A DNA stretch of 41,472 nucleotides from an uncultured Prevotellaceae bacterium (GTDB taxonomy: Bacteria > Bacteroidota > Bacteroidia > Bacteroidales > Bacteroidaceae). This document shows, piece after piece, positions 31,870-38,632 of the stretch. Within the stretch, counting starts at the first letter, position 1, and every line of letters starts with the position of its first letter. The DNA lies in the NCBI GenBank assembly GCA_937877605.1, contig CALFJA010000061.1, positions 1 through 41,472 of the forward strand, given 5' to 3'. Position numbers and translations under genes: made by a program. The notes under the pieces are model-generated. The model saw only the letters and a program-made list of their open reading frames with translations, was not told where the DNA came from and did not search any database.

Positions 31870-32760
31870 CTATGCTTTGTCTGCCCAGAGGTTGAAATAG
31901 TTAAACCACTGCAGGGGATAGCGCCCGAGCAGGCGTTCCATTTCGGCAGTATAAGCGTCGGCCAGTTGCTGGCGCTGAGTGCTTTTGGGTTGCGAACGGT
32001 CGTAAGACAGTGGCGTGAAGTAGGCGGAATAAGTGCCGTCCGGCTCCTTCATGGCACTCACCATCACCACATCGATGCCGCGGGTGACGGCCAGCGAAAA
32101 CGGACCACGGGCCAGGTTGATGGTGAAGTCGTGCAGTTTGGACTGCACCACCTTGTTGCTGTTGAAGTATCTGTCGGCAAAGGCACTGACGATTTCGCCT
32201 CTGTCAAGGGCGTTGGCAATGGCTTCGCTCTGTGCATTGGCGGTTCCAACGGGTACCATCCTCATGTTCATTTGCCCGAACGAGGCTTGGCGGTAGCCCA
32301 TGAGCGACTGTTTTTCGCCGCCATAGACCAGTACATTGCATCGTTTTTCCAAGTGGAGGGAATAGCCGAGCATCTCACTGCAGCCGATATGGGCATTCAG
32401 TTGTACGAAGGCTTCCGGCCGCTCCAGCATGGACTGGTAGGCTTCCAGTCCGTGGTAGCTCACTTTGAAAGTGTGACCGGCATAGACGGCAAACTTGTCT
32501 ATAACCGTTTGGCCGAACAGGCAGTGGTTCTTGTAGGTGGCTTTCACGGACTTCCACCATCCTAGCCCACGCCGCTTGTGGAAATATCGGTAGGCAATCC
32601 TTGCGCCAGGGCTCACCAGCATGGCAACGGGAATCACGCAGACGGACATGAAGGTGTAGACAGACCGGATGCTGAAATGTCTCAGCAACCAAATTAATGC
32701 CGTGTACAAGCCGGCATTGCCGTAGGTAACACCTGTTTGTTGTCTGCTCTCTCTTGGCAT
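31870..32760 (-). CDS. LpxL/HtrB-like acyltransferase 2
   Basis: 296 residues, paralogue of the gene at 29293. N-terminal membrane segment (about 32-52), shared TYKNHCLFGQTVIDKFAVYAG, catalytic H-x4-E as NAHIGCSEMLG, ADRYFNSNKVVQSKL, and the C-terminal PLQWFNYFNLW box. The Gly-Cys-Ser around the catalytic residues differs from the Gly-Asn-Tyr of paralogue 1, so the two probably accept different donors or acceptors. It lies 2 nt after the secreted protein gene at 32763. Confidence 0.87.
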   Translation of the reverse strand: MPRESRQQTGVTYGNAGLYTALIWLLRHFSIRSVYTFMSVCVIPVAMLVSPGARIAYRYFHKRRGLGWWKSVKATYKNHCLFGQTVIDKFAVYAGHTFKVSYHGLEAYQSMLERPEAFVQLNAHIGCSEMLGYSLHLEKRCNVLVYGGEKQSLMGYRQASFGQMNMRMVPVGTANAQSEAIANALDRGEIVSAFADRYFNSNKVVQSKLHDFTINLARGPFSLAVTRGIDVVMVSAMKEPDGTYSAYFTPLSYDRSQPKSTQRQQLADAYTAEMERLLGRYPLQWFNYFNLWADKA

Positions 32761-32762
32761 GT

Positions 32763-33215
32763 CTAGAAGTCCATGATGTTGCCAGAAGTCCTTTTTTCAA
32801 TGATTTCTATGATGAGGTCGTGTCGGTTCTCAGACAAGATGACATCAAAATTGTAGGTTAGGTCATCTGGATTGATATTGTCCAAGTCGTTGATTTGCTC
32901 AATCGGGCGTTTCAATGCTTTTACTTTGATGGCAAGACTGCTACCGCGCAGTTTCTTCAGTTTGTTGTCGCTGTATGCAGCAATCTCTATTTGTGCATTT
33001 GGATTCAAACCCGTTGCTGAGCCGATAGGGGTGTATGCCGAACCATTTACAGTTGCCACAATCGCATGAAGGATATGATACGGTGTTTTGTTGACAAGGT
33101 AGACATTGTCATTTATCTTGAAGGACTTCGGTATCTGTTTGATAATGACACCGTCATTTTGGGCAAAAGACCCCAGTGTAAACGACAGGAACAGTAAAAT
33201 AAGGAACTTTTTCAT
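32763..33215 (-). CDS. Small secreted hypothetical protein
   Basis: 150 residues with a signal peptide (MKKFLILLFLSFTLGSFAQ) and a beta-rich mature domain of about 130 residues: SFKINDNVYLVNKTPYHILHAIVATVNG, AQIEIAAYSDNKLKKLRG and DDLTYNFDVILSENRHDLIIEII. I do not recognise a family. It sits between the KS at 33223 (7 nt) and the acyltransferase at 31870 (2 nt), so it is a cluster component, probably a periplasmic accessory protein. Base composition is a little more AT-rich than the neighbours by eye. Confidence 0.78.
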   Translation of the reverse strand: MKKFLILLFLSFTLGSFAQNDGVIIKQIPKSFKINDNVYLVNKTPYHILHAIVATVNGSAYTPIGSATGLNPNAQIEIAAYSDNKLKKLRGSSLAIKVKALKRPIEQINDLDNINPDDLTYNFDVILSENRHDLIIEIIEKRTSGNIMDF

Positions 33216-33222
33216 GGTTTTA

Positions 33223-34440
33223 TTATTTCTTAATGACTAATGCGGAGTTGGTTCCTCCGAAGCCGAAGGAGTTGCTTAGTACGACATTAACCTCGGTCTC
33301 GACGGTTTTGTTGGTGATGTTCAGCCCGGCGGAGTGTTCGTCGGGCGTCTCAAAGTTGATGTTCGGTGCCACGAAATTGTTGTGCATCATAATCAGGGAG
33401 TAGACAATCTCGCTGGCGCCGGCCATCCAACACTCGTGCCCTGTCATGGACTTGGTGCTGGAGATGAGGGCACGCTTGCCGTGGAAGAGGCGGTTCAAGG
33501 CCATGGCTTCGAACATATCGCCCTGCTGTGTGGAGGTGGCATGAGCATTGACATAGTCAATATCGTTGGCGGTCACGCCAGCATCGTTCAGTGCGCGGGT
33601 CATGGCAATGTAACTGCCTTCGTCGCTTGGCTGGCTGATTCCGCCTCCGTTGCTTGAGAAGCCGTAGCCGCACACCTCGCCGAGGATGGCCGCTCCGCGT
33701 GCCACGGCATGGTCGTAGTCTTCCAGTACCAGTGCCGCAGCGCCGCCGCTCGGTATCAGCCCGTCGCGGTCTTTGTCGAAGGGGCGCGATGCCTTGGCGG
33801 GTTCATCCATGTGGATGGAGAACGCATTCAGTGCATCGAACGAAGACATGGCGTATTTGTTCACCTCTTGCGCGCCTCCGCAGAGTATCACATCCTGCAG
33901 GCCTTGCTTGATGAGGAGGTAGGAAAGTCCGATGGAATGGCTGCCGCTGGCGCATGCCGAACTCACGGAGAAGTTCACGCCGCGCAGGTGGAAGATGGTG
34001 TTCATGTTCATGTTCACCGTAGAGTTCATGCCTTGGAATATCAGTCCCGAACCCATCATGGCGGTGTCGTGTTTCTCTTCCATGATTCTGGCGGCCTCCA
34101 CCACGGCACTTGAAGAGGAGTCGTTGCCGAAAATCACGCCGACTTCGTTGGCCAGGAGGTATGCATCGTCGATGTTTGCCATCTGAAAGGCCTCGCGGCT
34201 GGCCATGAAGGCATACTCGGCTTCTTCCGACAGGCCCATGCGGGTGCGGCGGTCGAGCAGTCCTTTCAGGTTGGGTCGCTCCACAATGCCGGTCAGTCCC
34301 GAACGGTAGCCGTAGGTGAGCCGGTCTTCATCAAGTCCGATGCCCGACTTCCCCTCGTAGAGCGACTGCCTTACTTCTTCTATGTTTGTTCCGAGACAGG
34401 ACCAGATGCCCATGCCCGTGATTACAACTCGTCTGTTCAT
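33223..34440 (-). CDS. Beta-ketoacyl-ACP synthase (ApeR-like)
   Basis: 405-residue KAS II-type enzyme with an intact triad: Cys163 (SSACASGSHS), His300 (NAHATSTQQGD) and His335 (KSMTGHECWMAGAS), ending NSFGFGGTNSALVIKK. It is the first biosynthetic KS of the operon, next to the ketoreductase (34 nt). Its position with the KR matches the ApeQ-ApeR arrangement of aryl-polyene clusters, where this KS is proposed to start the chain. The HATST motif instead of HGTGT marks it as a specialised KS. Confidence 0.91.
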   Translation of the reverse strand: MNRRVVITGMGIWSCLGTNIEEVRQSLYEGKSGIGLDEDRLTYGYRSGLTGIVERPNLKGLLDRRTRMGLSEEAEYAFMASREAFQMANIDDAYLLANEVGVIFGNDSSSSAVVEAARIMEEKHDTAMMGSGLIFQGMNSTVNMNMNTIFHLRGVNFSVSSACASGSHSIGLSYLLIKQGLQDVILCGGAQEVNKYAMSSFDALNAFSIHMDEPAKASRPFDKDRDGLIPSGGAAALVLEDYDHAVARGAAILGEVCGYGFSSNGGGISQPSDEGSYIAMTRALNDAGVTANDIDYVNAHATSTQQGDMFEAMALNRLFHGKRALISSTKSMTGHECWMAGASEIVYSLIMMHNNFVAPNINFETPDEHSAGLNITNKTVETEVNVVLSNSFGFGGTNSALVIKK

Positions 34441-34474
34441 AGTATATTTTTCAAGTCTGTTTTTCGTTTGTCCT

Positions 34475-35206
34475 TTATGTGTACAGTCCTCCGTTGATGC
34501 TGATTACCTCGCCTGTTATGTAGGAGGCATTGTCGGAAAGGAGGAATCCGACGAGTGCGGCCACTTCTTCCGGCCGTCCGAAACGCTTCATGGGCACCTG
34601 CTGCTTGAGTTCTTCCTGCGGCAGCTCCTTGGTCATGTCAGTGTCGATGAAGCCCGGTGCCACTGCGTTTACCGTCACGCTGCGTGCGGCTGTCTCCAGG
34701 GCGAGCGACTTCGTGGCCCCAATCAGTGCGGCCTTGGCGGCGCTGTAGTTCACCTGTCCCTGCATGCCTTTCAGTCCGGAGAGCGACGAGAGGTTGACAA
34801 TGCGCCCGCCGTGTTTCCGCTGCATCATCTTCGGCAGCAGTTTGCGCGTCACATAGAAGAATCCGTTGAGCGAGGTGTTCAGCACGGAGAACCATTCTTC
34901 GTCGCTCATCATGAACATTACATTGTCGCGTCGGATGCCGGCGTTGTTCACCAGATAGGCTATGTAGTCGTCGGGGTGTTGGTCTTGCCATTGTTCGAGT
35001 GCTGCATCCACTTCGGCGGCATTGCTCACATCGAACTGCATCAGCGTAGCCTGCCCTCCCTGGGCCTCTATCTCGGCCTTCACCTCTTCGGCGGCGGTGC
35101 TGTTGCGCTGATAATTCACTATCACGGGTATCCCCATGGTGGCTATTTCCTTACAGATGGCGCGGCCCAAACCACGGGAGCCGCCTGTGACAAGTGCGTA
35201 TTTCAT
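34475..35206 (-). CDS. fabG: 3-oxoacyl-ACP reductase, FabG/ApeQ-like
   Basis: 243-residue short-chain dehydrogenase. NADP-binding TGGSRGLGRAI, NNAG at 87-90, catalytic Ser141, Tyr154 and Lys158 (YSAAK), PGFIDTDM and GEVISINGG at the C-terminus. It reduces beta-ketoacyl-ACP to beta-hydroxyacyl-ACP in the elongation cycle, which the dehydratases then act on. As the only KR in the cluster it must serve every elongation round. Second gene of the operon, 7 nt after the antiterminator. The symbol fabG is used for the family; it may be pathway-specific. Confidence 0.92.
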   Translation of the reverse strand: MKYALVTGGSRGLGRAICKEIATMGIPVIVNYQRNSTAAEEVKAEIEAQGGQATLMQFDVSNAAEVDAALEQWQDQHPDDYIAYLVNNAGIRRDNVMFMMSDEEWFSVLNTSLNGFFYVTRKLLPKMMQRKHGGRIVNLSSLSGLKGMQGQVNYSAAKAALIGATKSLALETAARSVTVNAVAPGFIDTDMTKELPQEELKQQVPMKRFGRPEEVAALVGFLLSDNASYITGEVISINGGLYT

Positions 35207-35213
35207 AGTATTC

Positions 35214-35882
35214 TCAAAGTTTTTCCAAGTAATGCTTCGGTATGTATGCGGTGGTGATGAACCCCACTCCGTTGATGTTCACCCCCACACGCGACTGTCC
35301 CTTGTAGCGTACCACATGTCCGGTAAATCCGGCAAAGGGTCCGCCGGTGACCCGCACGAGGTCATGGTTCTTGAAGATGAACACGGTGTTGACCAGCAGT
35401 TTGTTGTCGCTTTCGGCATGGCACCACTTCATGAAGTTCTCCATCTGCCGGTCGGGAATCTGCAACGGCTTCCTTCCGCGGCCCACCAGGTTGCCGTCGC
35501 CGTCCTTGTCGGGCATGTAGAAGTGGTGAAAGTAGGGGATGGGAGCCTTGCCGATGTATTGCCTGAGTACCGTCTCGGTGCTGAATACGAACAGTGAGTT
35601 GGGAATCAGGCTTACTTCCCGCACCTCCCGGATGCCTCTGACCGTGACGACTTTCCTCTGTTTGGGAAGAAATGTGTCGATGCCTTGCGAAAGGAGGTAT
35701 TCGTTCACGCGGTCTTCGCGTCCATACGAAACCCGCATATAGAACCAACGGCGCCCGTTAGCCTCGGTTCGGGCAGGCACACTACTGGGGGACACCTCCA
35801 ACCGCATTGCTGTTGTGGCTTCAATGGAATTTGTCCCATTGCCGTTTGTAGATAAGTCCTTACCGTAGGAGGTTCTGTCCAT
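35214..35882 (-). CDS. UpxY/NusG-family transcription antiterminator
   Basis: 222 residues. The NusG N-terminal domain (RRWFYMRVSYGREDRVNEYLLSQGIDTFLPKQ) starts around residue 44 after a polar tail, and a C-terminal KOW motif (HDLVRVTGGPFAGFTGHVVRYKGQ) follows. Such NusG paralogues (UpxY in Bacteroides capsule loci, LoaP in other bacteria) bind RNA polymerase and let it read through long operons. Here it is the first gene behind a recognisable promoter and precedes about 33 same-strand genes with almost no gaps. It thus likely controls the whole pigment operon in cis. An interaction of the long N-terminal tail with another factor is possible. Confidence 0.9.
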   Translation of the reverse strand: MDRTSYGKDLSTNGNGTNSIEATTAMRLEVSPSSVPARTEANGRRWFYMRVSYGREDRVNEYLLSQGIDTFLPKQRKVVTVRGIREVREVSLIPNSLFVFSTETVLRQYIGKAPIPYFHHFYMPDKDGDGNLVGRGRKPLQIPDRQMENFMKWCHAESDNKLLVNTVFIFKNHDLVRVTGGPFAGFTGHVVRYKGQSRVGVNINGVGFITTAYIPKHYLEKL

Positions 35883-35912
35883 TAGTCAATGTGGCAGCCG
35901 TTGTAAGTGGTG

Positions 35913-35920
35913 CAAAGGTA
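35913..35920 (-). promoter_or_regulatory. -7 promoter box of the pigment operon
   Basis: Minus-strand TACCTTTG, an exact match to the Bacteroidetes -7 consensus TAnnTTTG, 31 nt upstream of the antiterminator ATG. The region upstream is very T/A-rich (runs of T and A to about 35980), with no clean TTTG at -33. The expected leader is short (about 20-25 nt). Confidence 0.7.
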
Positions 35921-36059
35921 ATGGTTTTTTTATAAAAAAAACATTTTTCGTAAATATATATCATTTTATGTGATTTTTTATGAACCTTAGCCTGCTTCCA
36001 GCCTCATTTTTCCACTGTTTCTTTCATACAGGCCTCCACCTTCAAGGGGATGACTTTAT

Positions 36060-36172
36060 AACAAATTGATTTCCAATGAGTTGCATTTAGGCCCCAAACG
36101 GAGTGTGTTTGGGGCTTAAACGGACAACGAAAGAGGCCCAAACGGAATGCGTTTGGGCCTCTCTTGGAATTA
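36060..36172. repeat. Interspersed double-hairpin repeat, copy 2
   Basis: Same layout and orientation as 6011-6121: a left flank AACAAATTGA-like, ATTTAGGCCCC, hairpin 36091-36099/36107-36115, a CGGACAACGAAAG spacer, then hairpin 36132-36162. The stem sequences vary between copies while pairing is conserved, which points to selection or homogenisation of structure. Confidence 0.85.
36132..36162 (-). terminator. Hairpin terminator downstream of the CPBP operon
   Basis: 13-bp stem (36132-36144 with 36150-36162), 5-nt loop, followed on the minus strand by TTCGTTG, only moderately T-rich. It lies about 110 nt beyond the CPBP protease stop and about 210 nt ahead of the pigment promoter, so it would insulate the two minus-strand operons. 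Confidence 0.65.
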
Positions 36173-36272
36173 GGGTGCTTAAATACTACAAAATCAGTGC
36201 GTGTGAACAGATTTGCAAAACGCGCCTGCAAAAATCTAAATATCTCGATGAAATGGGCGGTTTTTTGCGGTT

Positions 36273-37070
36273 TTAGAGGTTGCGGTTGCCCACTTCTTTT
36301 TCGTTGCGGATGGCTATTTGCCACAAGGCCGGCAGGAAGATGAGCAGTGAAAATCCGACCGCCAGGAGTACATTTTGTTGCGAACCGAAGACATCCGTGA
36401 GTTTGGCGTCGTTCCATTGCGGCATGATGTTGCTGACGGCAAAGGCCACGCTGTTGTTCACCCAGTGGAGCACGATGCCGGGTACGATGCTGTCCGTACG
36501 GTAATAGAGCCAGCCCAGCAACAGCCCCAGCAGGAAAGCATGGATGCCCTGTGCCAGGTTGCCGTGCACGATGCCGAAAAGCAGCGCCGAGAGTGCTATG
36601 GCCGCCCAGTGCCACTTGCCTTCCATCTTTTGCAGTAACAGGCGCAGTACGGCCCCGCGGAAGACCATTTCCTCGGCGATGGGAGCCAGTATGCCGACGG
36701 CAAGGTAGCCCTCGCGGCGGCTCATGAAGGTCTCGTAGAACTGCTTGAAGTTGTCGTCCATGTCCACGCCCATCCATTCTTCCAGCGCCATGGAGGGAAT
36801 CAGCGTGCCGAGTGCGAGGATGATGACCCAGAGGAGCGTCGCCCACGGGGCGGAACGGAGATAGTCCCGGCTGAAGGGTGACCAGCGCAGCCATGCAAAG
36901 ACACCGATGGTCAGCACCGAGGTGACGGACGATGCGATGATGATGGCCAGGGCGTTGGTGGAAAAGTCGTGCCAAACGAGCATGCAGACAAGGTTCACAC
37001 CCAGTTGCAGGCAGAGGAAGACGATGAGAAAGAGCAGCACCGTGAAGCCCGTGGAAAATAGTTGTTTCAT
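36273..37070 (-). CDS. CPBP-family intramembrane metalloprotease
   Basis: 265 residues with about seven to eight membrane helices. The CPBP/Rce1 motifs are present: EEMVFRG with Glu133, Glu134 and Arg138, FGIVHG with His169, and HWVNNSVAF with His202 and Asn206. Bacterial CPBP proteins are associated with prenyl-protein-type proteolysis, bacteriocin self-immunity or membrane homeostasis; the specific role here is unknown. The start overlaps the ribF stop by 4 nt, so it is the last gene of the ATPase-HAD-ribF operon. A long alternative frame covering the region (36004-37158) is not coding. Confidence 0.88.
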   Translation of the reverse strand: MKQLFSTGFTVLLFLIVFLCLQLGVNLVCMLVWHDFSTNALAIIIASSVTSVLTIGVFAWLRWSPFSRDYLRSAPWATLLWVIILALGTLIPSMALEEWMGVDMDDNFKQFYETFMSRREGYLAVGILAPIAEEMVFRGAVLRLLLQKMEGKWHWAAIALSALLFGIVHGNLAQGIHAFLLGLLLGWLYYRTDSIVPGIVLHWVNNSVAFAVSNIMPQWNDAKLTDVFGSQQNVLLAVGFSLLIFLPALWQIAIRNEKEVGNRNL

Positions 37071-38011
37071 GCGTTTTCTGTTTGTTTGAAGAATTGTTCT
37101 GTTTGCTGTTGGTCGGCGTGCAGTTGCTCCACGAGTTGCTGCTCGCTTTCGAAGGCATGTTCCTTGCGCAGTTGGCGGTAGAACTTTATGCGGAGGCTGT
37201 CGCCGTAGAGGTTGCCGTCGAAATGGAAGATGTGCACCTCCAGGGTCTGTTTTGTTCCGCTGAATGTGGGCCGCCGGCCGATGTTCATCATGCCGGTGCA
37301 GGTGCCTGGCAGTTGCGCTCCCTCAATCCTGACGGCATAGACACCCTCGGGAGGGAGCAGCCAGCGGGGGGCCGTCGGCAGTATGTTGGCGGTGGGGTAG
37401 CCCAGCCGGCGGCCGGTCTTTTCTCCGTCGACCACCTTTCCTTCCACGGTGTAGGGGCGTCCCAGCAGTTGCATGGTGGTTTCCATGTTGCCGGCAGCAA
37501 CTTCCTGACGGATGAGCGATGAACTGCAAGGGATGCCACAGCCCGAAAAGGCATCGCAGGCCAGCACTTTCATGCCCAGCCGGCGACCGTATTCCGCATA
37601 GTCCTCAAAGGTCTCTCCCTGCCGTTTGCCGAAACGGTTGTCGTAGCCCAGCATCAGCGTGTCGACGCAAAGTTGCCCTTTCAGCACGGACTGCATGAAG
37701 TCGGATGCCGTCTGCTGTGCCGTCTGTCGGTCGAAGGGCAGCACCACGCAGTAGTCCACTCCTGTACTGGCCAGCCATTCCAACTTGAGGGCGGTGGAGG
37801 AGAGGTGCATCGGCTCGCGCTCCGGAGCCACGACCTGCATCGGGTCGCGGTCGAATGTAACCACCATCGAGGTCAGGCCTTGCTTTTTTGCCTGCTCTAC
37901 GACACGGCCGATGAGGTATTGGTGGCCGCGATGCACACCGTCGAAGAATCCGATGGTGGCAACACAGGGGCGTGTCAGTCGGGTGGTAGTGTTCAGGATG
38001 ATGGTTTCCAT
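37067..38011 (-). CDS. ribF: Bifunctional riboflavin kinase/FMN adenylyltransferase
   Basis: 314 residues from ATG 38011 (METIILNTTTRLTRP); the upstream seven codons overlap the HAD gene. The N-terminal FAD synthetase nucleotidyltransferase domain carries IGFFDGVHRGHQYLI and YCVVLPFDRQTA. The C-terminal flavokinase domain carries GRRLGYPTANI and HIFHFDGNLYG. It makes FMN and FAD from riboflavin and ATP in the cytosol. It is a housekeeping gene but is next to a cluster containing at least two flavoenzymes (DarA-like and CrtI-like). TAATG overlap with the HAD gene. Confidence 0.95.
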   Translation of the reverse strand: METIILNTTTRLTRPCVATIGFFDGVHRGHQYLIGRVVEQAKKQGLTSMVVTFDRDPMQVVAPEREPMHLSSTALKLEWLASTGVDYCVVLPFDRQTAQQTASDFMQSVLKGQLCVDTLMLGYDNRFGKRQGETFEDYAEYGRRLGMKVLACDAFSGCGIPCSSSLIRQEVAAGNMETTMQLLGRPYTVEGKVVDGEKTGRRLGYPTANILPTAPRWLLPPEGVYAVRIEGAQLPGTCTGMMNIGRRPTFSGTKQTLEVHIFHFDGNLYGDSLRIKFYRQLRKEHAFESEQQLVEQLHADQQQTEQFFKQTENA

Positions 38012-38616
38012 TATTTCAACAGTTCTGCCCAATGGTGCCCTTCCTGCTCAAGGAACACCTGGAAGCCCAGTTTGCGGGCACTCTCCAGGTTGAGGGCCGA
38101 GTCGTCAATGAATAAGGTTTCTTCGGGTTTGATGCCTGCCTGTTCCAGCACTTTGCTGAAAATGTCGGCCTGCGGCTTGACACAGTGCAATTCGAACGAG
38201 AGGAAACACTGCTCGAAATAGTCGGTGATGGGGGCTTCCGGGGAGCCGATGAGGTGGTCGCGGCAGTATTCCCAGTGCATGATGTTGGTATTGCTCAGAA
38301 GGAAGAGGCGGTAATGCTTTTTCAGTTCCAGCAACCGCTTTTTCTTTTCCGGCGTACAGGGGGTAAGCAGTGCATTCCAGGCATCTTCAATCTGCCGGTC
38401 GGTGATGGGTCTTCCGACCATCTGCCGTGCCTGTTCGCAGAATTCTTCCCGTCCGATGGTGCCGTCCTCAATCTGTGCGAAGAGGTCTTCCGTGCGGAAA
38501 TATTCCACATAGTCGGCAATGGTTTCGGCTCCCATGTCGGCAAATGCCTTGACGCACCGGTTCTTGTCGAAGCCCACCAGGACGCCGCCCATGTCGAAGA
38601 GTAAGTTTTTTATCAT
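38011..38616 (-). CDS. HAD-superfamily phosphatase (subfamily IA)
   Basis: 201 residues from ATG 38616 (MIKNLLFDMGGVLVGFD); the longer frame to 38667 invades the ATPase gene. Motif I with nucleophile Asp8 in FDMGGV, motif II Ser/Thr in LLSNTN, Lys in ITDYFEQCFLSFELHCVKPQ and motif IV acidic pair in LFIDDSALN. It hydrolyses a small phosphorylated metabolite (substrate unknown). Directly upstream of ribF, it could dephosphorylate a riboflavin-pathway intermediate, but that is only a neighbourhood inference. Confidence 0.88.
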   Translation of the reverse strand: MIKNLLFDMGGVLVGFDKNRCVKAFADMGAETIADYVEYFRTEDLFAQIEDGTIGREEFCEQARQMVGRPITDRQIEDAWNALLTPCTPEKKKRLLELKKHYRLFLLSNTNIMHWEYCRDHLIGSPEAPITDYFEQCFLSFELHCVKPQADIFSKVLEQAGIKPEETLFIDDSALNLESARKLGFQVFLEQEGHHWAELLK

Positions 38617-38632
38617 AGCCACGGTCTTTTGT

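Larger units (their letters stand above)
35883..36272. other. 390-bp intergenic region: promoter, AT-rich stretch, repeat
   Basis: Contains the operon promoter (35913-35920), an AT-rich upstream stretch (35921-35985) that could bend DNA or be an UP-like element, the double-hairpin repeat (36060-36172), and a weak imperfect inverted repeat around 36210-36239 (AGATTTGCA with TGCAAAAATCT). No ORF with coding character was found on either strand. Confidence 0.65.

Noticed and set aside
36004..37158. 384-codon minus-strand frame over the CPBP gene and terminator repeat
   Set aside because: It reads through the hairpin repeat and out of frame across a CPBP gene with intact motifs; its composition (Arg/His/Pro-rich) is that of a shadow frame.
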